The notes below the pieces were generated by a model that saw only the letters and a program-made list of their open reading frames with translations, was not told the DNA's origin and made no database searches. The position numbers were made by a program, and so were the translations under genes. Positions 44,646 to 56,998 of a stretch of DNA of 64,000 bases are shown piece after piece; within the stretch, counting starts at the first letter, position 1; each line of letters opens with the position of its first letter. The DNA comes from Siderastrea siderea (taxonomy: Eukaryota; Cnidaria; Anthozoa; Scleractinia; Rhizangiidae): the NCBI GenBank assembly GCA_964030785.1, contig OZ034967.1, forward strand, positions 45,816,033 to 45,880,032, read 5' to 3'.

Positions 44646-44950
44646 GGCCGTTTACACATGCGATTTTTGATGCGATTTTATTCACTCTCTCTAACGCAAT
44701 TTTTGTCGCAAGGGTAAACTAGCCGCGAGCTGCAATGTCTAAAGAATCGCCGCCAAGTTGCATCAAGTTTTGAACATGCTCGAAACCTCCCTAAAATCGC
44801 GGCGACAAATCGCGCACAAATTGCACTGAAATCACAGCTAGTTTACACTTGCGATGTTTACCGCAAGCATAAAGTTCGAGCAAGATCAAAATTGCATTGA
44901 AAAATCAGTGCGACAAAAATTGCACAAAAAACCGCACGTATAAAGCGGCC
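44646..44950. mobile_element. Short inverted-repeat element (MITE-like)
   Basis: The left end GGCCGTTTACACATGCGATT and the right end, reading GGCCGCTTTATACGTGCGGT on the other strand, are inverted near-copies. TTC flanks both sides (44643-44645 and 44951-44953), a possible 3-bp target duplication. Internal sequence is rich in GCGAT/ATCGC motifs and has no transposase frame. Confidence 0.65.
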
Positions 44951-45149
44951 TTCACGATAAAGGCACTCTCACATACACACTTAAGTCTGAAAATTCGTGT
45001 TAGCAAATATGAGTTGGCGTTTGGACGTTGCAAAACCAGTTTGCCAACACGTTCACACCATTCACCAGCCTGTCACAAACTGTTTTGTGACGCTCACACG
45101 TCACACATCAAACTTCAGCTTGCAGGTTTCACACAGAAACTGCGAAAGA

Positions 45150-45435
45150 AAATTCCGTGACTTTTCCATGACCTTTAATCCAATACCATGACCTCAAAAT
45201 TGACAAGAGGGCTGGTGGAAACAATGAGTGAAATGCCCCACTGGCTGAAAGTTTTGATGTTTGACATAAAATTCCCTAAATTCTTTACTTTTCAACCATC
45301 AGCCAAAAAGAATTTTGGGAAAAATCTGAAATTTTATGACCAAACGAATTTTTCTCATTTCTATGACTTATCCAGGCCCGCATTGCAAATTTTAAATTCC
45401 ATGACTTTCCATGACCTTCCCATGACCGTGTGAAC
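45150..45435. repeat. CCATGAC-rich repeat element
   Basis: Short direct copies of TTCCATGACCTTT-type sequence occur at about 45163-45190 and 45400-45427, bracketing AT-rich sequence. It looks like a dispersed element, but its exact ends are unclear. Confidence 0.4.
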
Positions 45436-46173
45436 CCTTCTTTGCCAAAACGAGTCTGCAAACTACAGTCTGCAGTGCGAGGGCCTTCCTTTGGCCCAAA
45501 TTGGTCGCCATTTTGATTTTGGGCAAACATGGCGTGAAAAGAAGTGTATCTGTGAAGAGGATGTTCAATAATTGCATCCGGGCCTAAAAAGAGTTTTGTG
45601 AGACATTCAAACCCTGTTAAAACAAGATAGCCGGTGGGAGGTTTTGTTGGCGTAATCTAAAGTCACTGAGAATTATATGATTATCTTGATTTTATACATT
45701 TGTTTGCCTGTGGCAGGCGTGGAAAGGGCTCCGAGCACCCGGGCAATACTCCTCCTCGGGTATCTATAGCGGTAAATCGCAACAAAACAACTAAACAACT
45801 ATACCTTTTGGGACGGTACATGCCTGAATTGCTCATATAGGGGAGTAAACCCAGGGAGAAAGGGAAGGGAAAGGGGAATTGGATTGCAAAGCACTGAGAG
45901 TTTCCCCTGAAGTCTCCCTCTCCCCACCCTTTTTGCAACTGTTGCAAAGGCTATACATTTGTTTACGAATGTCCACGGACACTGGGAGAGTTTTAGAACA
46001 GCAGACTTGCAGGACATTTCTCACTACGTGGGCTATTGTTGGCTGGTACCTCATCGCGTAATACCTGAAAATTCCAGCGATACAGTACGTTGAAACCTTC
46101 CACTTCCACGGCCAAACCTTAAGCCGTGTGAAGCGGCTCTCGACGTTTTAGTACTGTTTATTATGGTGTGCAA

Positions 46174-46460
46174 TGTGATTCTTAAGTATTATTCAGTGGA
46201 TGACATTCAAATAAAGGCTATTTTGAGAGCAAAATTGCGCTACACAATTGCGCTACACAATGAGTCTGTGGATAAAATCTTAACTTGTGACCATTCAAAT
46301 GAAAACTGTTACACAACACAATGCACGTGCCTGTTAATTATGCCCAGGGGTAATCACTGCACGTGCCTGTTAATTATGCCCAGGGGTAATCATGCCGTAA
46401 ACGGTGGTTCAAACTTTTCAATTCAGCTTGAGTATGAAATCCTACGGAGCCACCACTCAA
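46174..46460 (-). repeat. Diverged units related to the 106-bp array, with a local duplication
   Basis: Minus-strand matches to the array unit include CATTTGAATGGTCACAAG, CCACAGACTCA and TTTCATTTGAGTGG. Within it, CACGTGCCTGTTAATTATGC plus CCAGGGGTAATCA occurs twice head to tail at about 46324-46360 and 46360-46394. Confidence 0.6.
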
Positions 46461-46473
46461 ATGAAAGCATTAC

Positions 46474-47080
46474 CCCAGGGGGGTTCTCCGGATTTCAGGC
46501 GACGGGGAAGATCGAAGGTTTGAAAGTTTCGATTCCGGGATTTTTTTGGGTATGAAAATTTGGCAAGTATTTTTGTGGGTGGCTTGATTTAAGTAGGGAT
46601 TTTTTTCGGTATTCAAAACAATCTGAAGATTCGTGGTAGTGCCCGCGTATCCCGGCCGCGTAGTTCTGCGAATATTAAGTACTGACAACCAAACTATATT
46701 TAACGATGGTGTCGCATTACATTGCAACTGTTTCATAAAAGCGGTTATACACTAGTCCGCAAAGTGTCCCGAGGTGTAACCAACAAGGCTTCAATTCATT
46801 CAACTCATTTCTCATCCATCGTGTTTATCCCCCGGCTTTATCCTCACTGGAATTCCCTTTTGCTGTAGTGAATTCTTGATATCTTTCGCTCGTGACTCGT
46901 GGTTTAATCCTTTCTGGAAATTTTTAAGGCTCGGAAATTCGGCTGGGATTTTTTGGAGGTTAATTTTTGGTCCAGGGATTTTTTTGGGTTCGTTGGAAGC
47001 TCTAAGGATTTTTTTGGTTTTGATTTTTGTCGCCATTCGATCATCTCCGTCACTTGAAATCCGGAGTACCCCCCCCCCTC
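46474..47080. mobile_element. Inverted-repeat element of about 600 bp with internal GGGATTTTTTTGGG motifs
   Basis: The left end reads GGGGGGTTCTCCGGATTTCA and the right end, on the other strand, GGGGTACTCCGGATTTCAAG; both continue to a shared GATCGAA. The interior has several copies of GGGATTTTTTTGGG on both flanks, arranged as a second imperfect foldback. There is no transposase frame. Confidence 0.7.
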
Positions 47081-47316
47081 CCCCCTTAGCATTACATTCT
47101 TATAAATCTCTTTGTTCTTCAGAATTTTACAACAAGACATTTGGGATTTTTTCTCAAAAAGGGTTACGCAATGAAGAACAATTTTTAACAGAATCACATG
47201 ATATTCAATGATCGTTTTGCAGTCCTTTTAGGTGACAACAACGAATAAATACAGCAATACTGATCTATAGGTAGGATTAACTGTTCCCTGATAAGCCTAA
47301 AAGTAAGTACCTGTAC

Positions 47317-50300
47317 CTTTGTTTGTCACAGAATAAACCGCAGATGTGTCTGTTCTTGTTAATGAGTGCAAGTTTGTTGGGTGAACATTTGTTACCACGG
47401 CAGTGTCCGCATTAAAAAGCCAGAGCTGAAAAGAAAGAAACCAGTCTTAGAATGCCAATCACAATGTACCAGAACAGGATCTGCAGAGTGCTGTAAATAA
47501 TTATGACAAAGATTATACATACGAAACATAGGTAAACAAATGAAATAGAAAGAACAGGCCATTTCCGAGTTGTCTTGTGCCCCTTTTTCAGAGCGAGTCT
47601 TAGAGCATAGCCTTTCATGTGAAAATGAGTTTTCATTCACATGCAGATAAAACTCATTTTCATATGAAAAGTTTTGCACGAAGCCTCACTTTGAAAAAGA
47701 GGCACAAGACAATTTGCCTATTCCCTGTGGTCAGCGAAAGCAGCAGCAAATGTAGTAGGGAATTAGCGCTATACCAGTGCATGTGCTATACCAGTGCATG
47801 TGCTATACCAGTGTACGTGCTATACCAGTGCACGTGCTATACCAGTGCATGTGCTATACCAGTGCACGTGCTATACCAGTGCACGTGCTATACTAGTGCA
47901 TGTGCTATACCAGTGCACGTGCTATACCGTGGAACTGCTCCTGAGCAATGAAAAGCTTGGTCAATTGCCAGTTCTTATAGACCCATCAAATGTAATGAAT
48001 GTATGATGATGTGCAAATGAAATAAATCACACATAATTATGAACTGCAACACAAAAGAATTACACCTGCATATAAAGAGATCAACAATGAAGCAGCAACT
48101 AAGAAAGTTGCCTCAAAAAAATCCAAAACAATATCTGTGTAGGAAAACCAGTTTCGCGGGGGGTTAGTAGACAGAAGTTTTAGAAAAGTAGTGCTACTGG
48201 GACCGTGAAATCGAAAATCTTTTGACGAAAAATTCTTCTGTAGCTCATTGGCTAACTACTGTAGTGAATAAAGCTGGTGCATGTAAGATTTTGTCACTAC
48301 GGATTCGTTCCAGAATTTTTTCTTTGTGGTAACATACTTGTCACAAACTAAATACAGCTTACTTAACCCTTTAAGCCCTGATATGAAAGTGAATATTCTC
48401 CTTACTGTTCTCTATACCTTTCCTATGGAACTAGTAAGGAAAATTTGTCTTAATGTCAAGATATCTGATCCTTGGTCATCACTTTGTTTATTCTCATCAC
48501 TTTAATGTTTGAAGAAGTGGTGATGATGAAAAGAGAAAATTCATTTTCATCACTGTTTGGGCTTAAAGGGTTTATAATATGAAATAAAAACAAGGGCTTA
48601 CACAGGCATATGTTCTTTTCTTTCCATTCTGCATGGGTCCTTGAACAAGAAACCTGAAGTTGATAGCACCTTGCAACTTGGAAATTAAACAGCTAGAAAT
48701 AAAGGTTTCAGTGCAGTAGGACCTAGTGAGAAAAAAATACCCCTTCAGTTTTTAATCACGTACATATAATTATAACAAAAGCACTACATGTAACCTCAGG
48801 GCCAGTGGATATGGGGGAGGGAGGTGAACCTATCCGCTTCACCCCAAAAAATCCAAAAAACCCTTAAATGATATTGCAGATGCTTCAGAGCTTTTCAGCT
48901 ACAGTCAAACCTTTCCTAATGAACACCTATCCACTGTGGACAGTTTACTTGGTATAGAAAGAAAGCAAGATTCATATTAGGTCTAACTCTCCATAATATG
49001 GACATTAAGTCCTGTCCTTTTATCCACTGAGATTAAATAGCTTAGACTCTGTTAGTTTCAACACCTTTTCCATCTCAAAACCATCCCTGAACCTTTCTGG
49101 GTCATTATCTGAGAGCAGTACAACTCAAATCAACTGTAGTACAATGTATTGAGTTGACATGATATCATTTCCATAGGTAGAAAAATGGACTATGTTGGCT
49201 TAAAACCAATGAATAAGACACCAGTATGGGCCTCAAACAAATTTGCTACTACAATCATGGTCTTTCTGGATAAATTTTGAAGGCAACAAAGCATGACATG
49301 AAATGGCAACAAAAAACAAGATGCCCGTCTTGAGAATGCAACAAGAATGGAAAACAGACAAATGAGACAAGTTTAATTAACCCTTTAAGTGGTCACATGG
49401 CATGCACTCTGAGTCATTTGTGATCATTCAACTCCCAGAACAGATTGAGACATCACAGCCCCATACACCATACACCCCCTTAATTAAGGGGCCACACTGG
49501 TTTAGTGAAAAAAAGAAACCAGAATTTCAAATTGGTCTGAAATTCTTGTTCTTGTTACATGGCAGTACACTCTGATTCATTTGTGATGGTTCACCTCCCA
49601 GACCAAGCCTTCAGGATCAGGTCTGAAGCAATTTTTCAGATCGGTTAAAAATTATGACTACAGTAAAGATTAGTATACTGTATAAAGATTGACCCCAGGG
49701 GAAGGAAATCCTACGTAAAAGTGGTAGGTCTAATTGCAGTCAGGGATTTTCAAAGGATACCCCTAAATTGTACGAGAATCTTGTTTTGTAAGGATGTCCT
49801 CTATTCACTAAATTTACACCACTGAGTAACATACACCAACTCTTTCAGTGAAATAGGTCTGACATGTTTTTCTAGTGTAATAAACTAAAATAATGGGTTT
49901 AATGCTCAAATGCATGAGTTACTTAAACAAGTTTACCTGAACAAGTTACTATTTCTTAAGCATAGTTTGTGTTTGTAGAGGTGTATACTGGATACATTGT
50001 TAAATTCTAATGGTTCAAGCCTTGTATCCTCACTGGCAATGTTCCCTAGTATGGTATTGCATCGAGAACATTTTATCAACTGATCTTCCTCTTCCTGTTT
50101 AGGATACAAGAAGGGAATAGGTATATTAGAAATATAAAAAAAATTGTCATTGGATACCAAAATAAGTGTAAAGCTGGGGCAAAATGAGAGTGAGACTCAC
50201 CAACAATTGATGAGAGTTCAAACTATGCTAGTTGTTTGGCTTAAAACTCTCCCATGCTCTCAGAGACTCTCTCATACCGCTCTCTCAAAGAATATGAATC

Positions 50301-53300
50301 CACTCTCATTTGGCCACTAACTCTAGTAAACTCTCAACAACTTGCATGCTTTTGAAGAGTTTGAACTCTCATCTGTCTACTCTCACTGTCATTTGGCTCA
50401 TACTTAACCCATTAGTACCACCACCAAGAGGCCAAAATTTCTTGGTAGTGTTACATTTATGGTGTTAGGTTCAAATTATGATAACGAACAAAAAGGAAGG
50501 AGGAGAATACAGAAAGACAATGTTGTAACTATCTACAAAACAAAATTAAATTAAAGATGTTAATTTTTTGAATTTTGCATTTAACCCTTTCACTCCAAGG
50601 TGGGCACATAGGAGCACATGCAAATATGATGATCACTTCACCCCCCAAAACCACATGAGGGCTCTTTTAAGTTCCTAGGCTCCTTCAATTAAGACTATTT
50701 TTAAGGTTTTCACATTGAGTTACAATTTTGATCACACAGGATTCTTATAGATGGCAAACTCTTATACAGGTGTCAAAGAAATTTGTCATATTTGCTTCAA
50801 AACTCCCAATAACATTGACCAATTATTCAAAGCTGGAATGGATGAAACCCACCCATCTAAGCCGAGGATAACCAGCATCAGGAATATGCCGATAATTCTG
50901 GTGTAAATCAGAGATATTTGACCTACCCTGTACATGTAAGAACATTTTGTCTATGATGTCTCTTGTGGAGTCATACCAAGACTGGTATATAGTTTTAAAA
51001 AAAGATTCTTGCAGGAACAGGATTTCATAGCATTTTTTTTTCAAATGCTCCTACATGTAGGGACAACAACCTATCAATTACAGTTTGAACTTACAGGTAC
51101 AATCTGTAAGTTGTCTCGTTCCACAGCTGCAGGATGCACTTTGATGTAGTGCTCCCTTACAAAACAATCATTTTCACCAGGTTCAAGAGCTCCTGCAGCA
51201 GATGTAAGATGACTGCTTCCATGGCAACACCAGTCTTGTGCAAGTTCAAGCCAATTTTCTGATGGTAATTCCAGCACTCTTTTAAATTGCCTTGGAAAAA
51301 ACATTGAATAAATTTTAACATCCTTACTACATGTATGTGAACATGTATTCATATTTTTTAGAACATGTACATGCACATGCAGTGTCACTGAAGAGGGTGG
51401 GAAGGGGTCAATTAAATTGAATAAATTTTGGCTTTATTCGCAAGTCGCTGTCACTGTACTTGTTTCCATGTACATAAATTCACTTTGTAGGGCTTCACAT
51501 GTGCACTAGAGGAGTTCCAAACAAATTCAGAAAATGGGGTTCTATCAAGTAATTGTATTCTTCATTTCATGTGTACAAGTTGCCATGTCCTGCTTTGTGA
51601 AATGAGTGCTGTGAAGGGTGACACCCTTCTAAATCCTCCTAAACTGTACTTAACCCTTTAAGCCCTGATATAAAAATGCATATTCTCCTTACTGTTTTCC
51701 ACACATTCCTTATGGCACTGGTGAGGAGAATTTGACTAAATATCAAGACATCTTATCCTTGGTGATCACTTTCTTTATTCTCATCACTTGAATGTTTGAA
51801 CGAGTAGTGATAATGTAAAAAGAAATTTCAATTCCGTCAATGCTGTGCAAGAACAACTTACTTTTCAGGCAATAGGACAGCAGAGCCACACATTCGACAA
51901 CAAACACTGTGACGTCCATTCCTTAACTTGCTCAACTCTTCTTTTATATGTTTTGTTGATAATTCCTCTTGGTAATCACTTGTAAGATATTTATACTGAA
52001 GCCTCATTTGAATCTCACTCCCTCTGCATGCTGACAGACCACTACATGACTTCAGGATAACACTGAAATCATCTGCGAAATGCAAAGCAACCACAGTAAA
52101 ATTTGTAACCTTAGTACTGCCATTTTCATCTACACAATTGTGGCCACATGACAAAACAACATAATCTAATAGCCCTTATGCGTGTTTATGTCAGCTAGAT
52201 AATTTCACCACCAAGCCTCACTTTCAGAGTAGAAACTTGTACATTTTTCCACGAACAAAATCCCAAAGCAGCAAAAATGAAAAGAAAATCCATGTGCAAT
52301 GTGCCAGAGGATGAGAATAATTTAGTGCAAACGGGGCTTAATGGTGAATTTTGGGCAAGTGACGTAACCATGCATAAGGCCCATTGTTAAATGTTTTGTT
52401 ATCAGACATTTAAACTCTCAATAACTGTTAGGTGACTTATCAGGCCATCAAAGTACATTGTTTACATGTAGATTGACTGAAACTGTGCTTAACCATCAGT
52501 AAACCTTTTTTTAGTGTTTATATAAATTTAACCCACTAGAAATCAAGACAATCATGTCTGTGAAACAAACACATTTCCCGTTTACAGTTACATGTAAGGG
52601 TACAAAAGTCTGGCGAATGCTGATTCAAACTTCAAATGTTTGACAGCGAAGCATGCCATGTTTGAAATAGGTTATGTGTTTTTGTAACATGGTCACACTT
52701 AGATGAAAACAACAGTAATCAGAACTGCAAGTAATTTTCTTTTCTTGAAAACAACATATTATGTCCCAATAAGACACCATTTTGGTTGGACAAAACATAA
52801 TTATTCAAGGTAGATTTTCACTCATTTAATAAATCCTCAATACTCAAGATCTTGGTGTTTTCTATGCATATGGAATGATCTAGTGAGGCCTAAGCCATTC
52901 ATTAGGCTAGGGGTGGTCTGCAGTCCATGGTCTGTAACTTGCAGTCTTCACGAAACTGATAAAATTAAATAAAATCCTTCTACAGGTGACAAGTACAGGA
53001 TGCTGTTTTGCAGATAGGTAAACAAACTGGAGGGTGTCCTCTAGCAAATTAGATGATGTTTTAGCCTGATTTTGGGATAGGGGACACCGTTAACCTTGCT
53101 TATACATTAGTAGCACAGCTACCTGAATGTGACCAGTGGAAAGAGAGCTTTCGTTTCCCTCCCCATGCCCATTTACCTCACTCAGACATCATGCAGGCTT
53201 CCTTTGGGAGGCAAAACCTGCATTGATAAGACAAGGGAGGGAGGATCTTGAGGTAAATTTCTAAAGCCAAATTTACGTGTATTATAAGCGTCTCAACAGA

Positions 53301-54854
53301 TTTTTTGCAGATATAGTGTTCTCACCACATGTTAAGGCAGTTTATTAGGAAATATTTCCGTATACCCTTAAGGCGGTGTTACACGGGACAACTTGCAACA
53401 ATGATTTTTGGCGCAACACCGCGTCAACTTTTCGTGGTATGTTAAACGAGTCAATTTTCACGCAAGATCGTACAAAATGTACTTGGCAACATGCATGTTA
53501 CACGAGACGATTTTTAGCACAACATCGACTCGCAACATTTCGCGTATCCAAGCAACACGCATCCAGGCCCCGTAAACAAAAATAGCAGTCGAGGAGTGGG
53601 GCTTATGGCGGTGTCAAAACTTTGTCAATTTGCTTCTTTTAATTGACGTCCCAGACCGCGATGAAGAAGAGAGAAAGGTAAAAAGAGAAAGAGTAATTTG
53701 GATTAGAGAATGGCTGCAGAGGCGAGAAAGGGACGTGTACAATCAACTCGTACAAGAGCTTCGTCAAGAAGGCGACAGGGAGTACGCGAAGTACTTTCGC
53801 ATGCCAACGCATAAATTTGAAGACCTGCTTTCACAAATTCAGGACTGTCTTACCGTAGAAGACACAATGATGAGACCATCGATACGAGCCAGTGAGCGTC
53901 TGGCAGTCACCCTTCGTTTCCTGGCCTCCGGAGAGAACTCTGGGAAGGCGTTGCGCAAAAAATCGATGGCGCCCTGTTACACGAGCCAACGTTCTAAATA
54001 TTTGTCATCTTGCATTGAGAGTTTTTGACTTAGGTTCAAAAACTCATGACATGTTGCCGAGTCACATGTTGCGCTAAAAATCGTCCCCAGTACCATGTTA
54101 CATGGTGTTCGATTTTTCGCGCAACATTGTTGCGCAAAGAATCGTTGTTGCAAGTTGTCCTGTGTAACACCGCCTTTACTTAATGATGTTCTATAGTTTC
54201 CTTCAAAAATCAGCTGAAATCCGAGCTCTTGAGCAAGTGGCTAAACGACTAGTTTAAACTCCTTGGAAACGTTTAATGGTACTTTATATTGAATTGTAGT
54301 TATGGTAAGGTTTTATTGTATTTTTTTATTTTAATTTTTTACTATGTAAATTATTAACATTTTTCTATTTTAAAATCTTGTAAATTGAGTATGAAGATCC
54401 CTCTGGCGAACTCAATAAACTTTATTCTATTCTATTCTTCTATGTATTCCATACCTTTTATACTATCCCACACACAAAACAGCAATTTAATCTTGAAAAA
54501 TTAATATAGAACAAGAGTCATAAGAATTAAGTTAGGGATTATAAGAAATCTTGCTACTTATTATCATATCCCTATCAATAGCTTCATGAAAAGCAGAAAC
54601 CTAACAATTTTCTCAATTTTACCTGGATAATGTACTGCTGTGGGTTTCAACCTGAAAGTTTCTTCGTTGCCATCGACGGCCTCGTGGTCATTACAAATTA
54701 ATTTCCGTGGATAAACTCTAACGATTTGCTTTGCCTTGCCAGTACATGACGATTTTTGTTTTCTAAAACATCCTAGACTAACAACCAACGAAACAGCATT
54801 CAGGTTCTTCCCAACATCGCACCAAATCAGCACAGCACTCGATTCGTCCGCCAT
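47317..54854 (-). CDS. UBE3D: UBE3D, HECT-like E3 ubiquitin-protein ligase E3D (six exons; 3' end not found)
   Basis: Minus-strand coding exons: 54854-54623, 52072-51862, 51290-51095, 50094-49937, 48692-48602 and 47425-47317. All have GT-AG borders and matching phases (1, 2, 0, 2, 0, then 1). The start is MADESSAVLIW. Recognised by similarity to vertebrate UBE3D: VLELPSENWLELAQDWCCH and PGENDCFVREHY in exon 3, CxxC pairs CRMCG (exon 2) and CSRCN (exon 4), INFRFLVQ (exon 5), and LWLFNADTAVV (exon 6). The family binds ubiquitin-charged E2 enzymes and uses a HECT-type catalytic cysteine; it acts in the cytosol. The conserved C-terminal exon was not seen below 47.3 kb, so it is either further left beyond repeats, diverged, or lost. 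Introns hold two R1 repeats, a 17-bp minisatellite and a Harbinger-type element. Confidence 0.88.
47768..47929. repeat. 17-bp minisatellite
   Basis: About nine and a half units of GCTATACCAGTGCAYGT. The 17-nt period makes all frames open with Cys/Tyr/Val-rich repeats, which is an artefact and not a cysteine-rich protein. It lies in an intron of the UBE3D gene. Confidence 0.92.
48363..48575 (+). repeat. Dispersed repeat family R1, copy 3
   Basis: It opens with CCCTTTAAGCCCTGATAT and contains ATTCTCCTTACTGTTCTC, CTTGGTCATCACTTTG and TTATTCTCATCACTTTAATG. The end, GGGCTTAAAGGG, is an inverted echo of the opening CCCTTTAAGCCC, suggesting a terminal inverted repeat. Confidence 0.8.
51652..51840 (+). 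repeat. Dispersed repeat family R1, copy 4
   Basis: Closely follows the copy at 48363 through CCCTTTAAGCCCTGATATAA, TATTCTCCTTACTGTTTTCC and TCTTTATTCTCATCACTTGA. It stops next to exon 2 of the UBE3D gene without the closing inverted end. Confidence 0.8.
53371..54175 (+). mobile_element. PIF/Harbinger-type element, non-autonomous, 805 bp
   Basis: The ends are AGGCGGTGTTACACGGGACA and its inverted near-copy, with similarity running about 50 bp (ACTTGCAACAA then GCGCAACA). TTA flanks both sides (53368-53370 and 54176-54178), the target-duplication type of PIF/Harbinger elements. It sits in intron 1 of UBE3D, in the opposite orientation. The sequence between the ends is too short for a full transposase. 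Confidence 0.85.
53630..54028 (+). pseudogene. Truncated Harbinger transposase-like N-terminal frame
   Basis: The frame contains WIREWLQRRERDVYNQLVQE, FRMPTHKFEDLL and ASERLAVTLRFLASGE, matching the N-terminal region of Harbinger/HARBI1-like transposases. The DDE catalytic part that should follow is missing; after GKALRKK the frame runs into the element's right end. It has no ATG at the expected place. It is the remnant left by an internal deletion. Confidence 0.75.
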
Positions 54855-54929
54855 TTTGATAAACACTCAGTTCCAATACCCCGCATAAAAGAGGTCTGCC
54901 CCAGTCTCTTAGTCGTGCCTCGGCCACGA

Positions 54930-55500
54930 TGACCGCATACAATGCAATATCGAGAAAAGAAGTACTTGGAAGCTTCATAGGTATTTGATTGGTCGAAATG
55001 GAACAAGCTTGAAACGTTTTGTGGTTGCTGTTTTTTAACATTTGTATGAAGCACCTGGTAGAACTTTCACGAAGGATGTTTTCTACCGGGTCTTCTGTCA
55101 AAAGGTAGCTAAAGGTGTTTATTGCAAAATGTTCTCGTTTCGGTGTTCGTGTTTACGGGGGTTCGTTATTTCGGGGTTCTTTTCCATACATTTTACTATT
55201 ACTGGGCTGGAAAATATGTTTCATTATACGTGGGTATTCGTTCGTTTCCATGGCATACTTCTAAAACTACTTTAAAATGTTTTTTTTCCCTTTTTACTGA
55301 GGAAAAAATATTTTGAAAATTAATTCATTTCATTTTTTTTTTCTTCCTTCCTTTCAGGCTTTCTTTGTTTCAAGTCGATCTGGGATACTAATGCCACAGG
55401 GGTGTCAGTTGATGTTTCTCCTGAGTGTTGATGCAGACAGTAAAGAAAACGAAAACAATGTAAGGCAAAGGCCACCTTTATTGGACATTTTGTGAGTTAG
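54930..55500 (+). other. Possible small gene divergent from UBE3D
   Basis: ATG at about 54930 opens TAYNAISRKEVLGSFI up to a possible donor (ATAG|GTATTT at about 54981). A strong acceptor (ccttcctttcag ending near 55358) keeps an open frame either to TGA or, in another phase, to 55495. Neither version resembles a protein I know, and the short distance to the UBE3D start could simply reflect its promoter. Confidence 0.2.
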
Positions 55501-55504
55501 AATA

Positions 55505-56600
55505 CATGACTGTTAACTTACAATTGAAGGCAATAGTTGTTAACATAGAAAATGTTTAGGGGCAGATTGTTTTCACCAAGGAAACACGGTGAACGAGGTC
55601 GCCGTTAAAGGGATTCTATGCCGTCTAAACTATCAATAAATATCACTTTCACTATTTAATAATATATCATGACAATAGAACGTTATAATGTATTTACAGC
55701 TTTGCGTACTAAAGGATTAAGGTTAATCCGAGTAGATGTATCGTTATAAGTGTCTAAGATACAAATAACACGATGCAAAAATATATTTAATTGCACGTTA
55801 TTTTCCAGCACAGTCTATACCAGCTTTAGTAGATTGCTGTACCGAATGTTTGTAGTGTTGTCTGTAACACTAGTATACAATGGATCTACTTTGATTAATC
55901 TTTATCCTTTATTTACTGAAATTATCAGTGGGTACTGGTATCTTTGCCTCGCCACAAGCGTCTCCAGAATCTTAGGAGATAGGATCTTTAGCAGGGCAAG
56001 CTTTTTAACTACGAGCAACCTGATTTTCTCTGAAACAGTTAATGCTCGAATAAATAAATTCCTTCCCCTTGCTTCCCCTCTCGGCGTCAAGATCCACGCA
56101 GACATATGCCTACGAAGAACACGTTTTGCGCATTGATGAGAGCTCTCGCCTCATAATTTGTACCTTGTGTTCGATTCTAGGACTGAGATTCACGTGTGAC
56201 ACCATTGTTGATGAGATGTTTCAAATGTGGACTGAGTTTGTTGTTAGGTGTCTCCTTACTGGTAGGGATTTTCTATGAGTTTCCCGGTTTCTTCCCTCCA
56301 CGAAAACCATGGAACTTCATGATAACACACCCCTCTTATCCTGATACTACAGATTTTTTTATGTTTCTCTCATAACAAACCATGATCAAAAAGAGACTAC
56401 GTACGGCCTACAATGTTCAACTCTAATCAGATTGTTGTAGTTTCATTTCTTCCTTCGCCTGTTTATTCCCTTCCTGTTTTTTTTTAACCGTTTCGTTTTT
56501 CGCCAAAGGAAACCTTCCACCGATCAGCTTTTATCATATTAAATGATTCTTGATAGTATAAAGAAACATTTAACCTTCGTAAGCATTCCAAATCTCTCGC
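55505..56600. other. Intergenic region between UBE3D and the spectrin-repeat gene
   Basis: A plus frame (55750-56136) and an overlapping minus frame (55902-56105, followed by AATAAA-like sequence) are open, but neither has a recognised domain. This may be the tail of a decayed mobile element. Confidence 0.35.
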
Positions 56601-56609
56601 AGATTCTAA

Positions 56610-56957
56610 TCAGCTATAAAAACAAGCATAAAACGCTTTGGTCATCATTTGAAAACAACAGCAGCTCCTATATCCAGCAGCTGCCTCTTCATCGTCCTTG
56701 TCACGGTAGTCGCTCAGCATGTCCTTTGTGTCACGCCACCTTGTGTTCAGTGCTTGCAGTTTGTCTTCGACCCCTTCCATTGTGGTCATATCCAAGGACT
56801 CATTGGTGATCTCCTGCCCAAGTTTGTTGATGTGTTTCATCTTAGCTTCTTGCTTTTCTATGTCTTCACAACGTTTCTAAAACAAACAAAAGGATCTTAG
56901 CTTTGTGCCAACTGGCATTTTCCCGCCATAATCCCTGTAAAAATTCTTGATCACACA

Positions 56958-56998
<41 letters not shown>

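Noticed and set aside
47619..48006. Plus-strand frames with regular Cys-Tyr-Val repeats, like a cysteine-rich repeat protein
   Set aside because: The 17-nt period leaves every frame open. Cysteines arise from TGC/TGT in the minisatellite, and there is no start, signal peptide or splice context.
55750..56136. 128-codon plus frame overlapping an open minus frame
   Set aside because: Neither strand gives a recognisable protein. A decayed mobile element is as likely as a gene.
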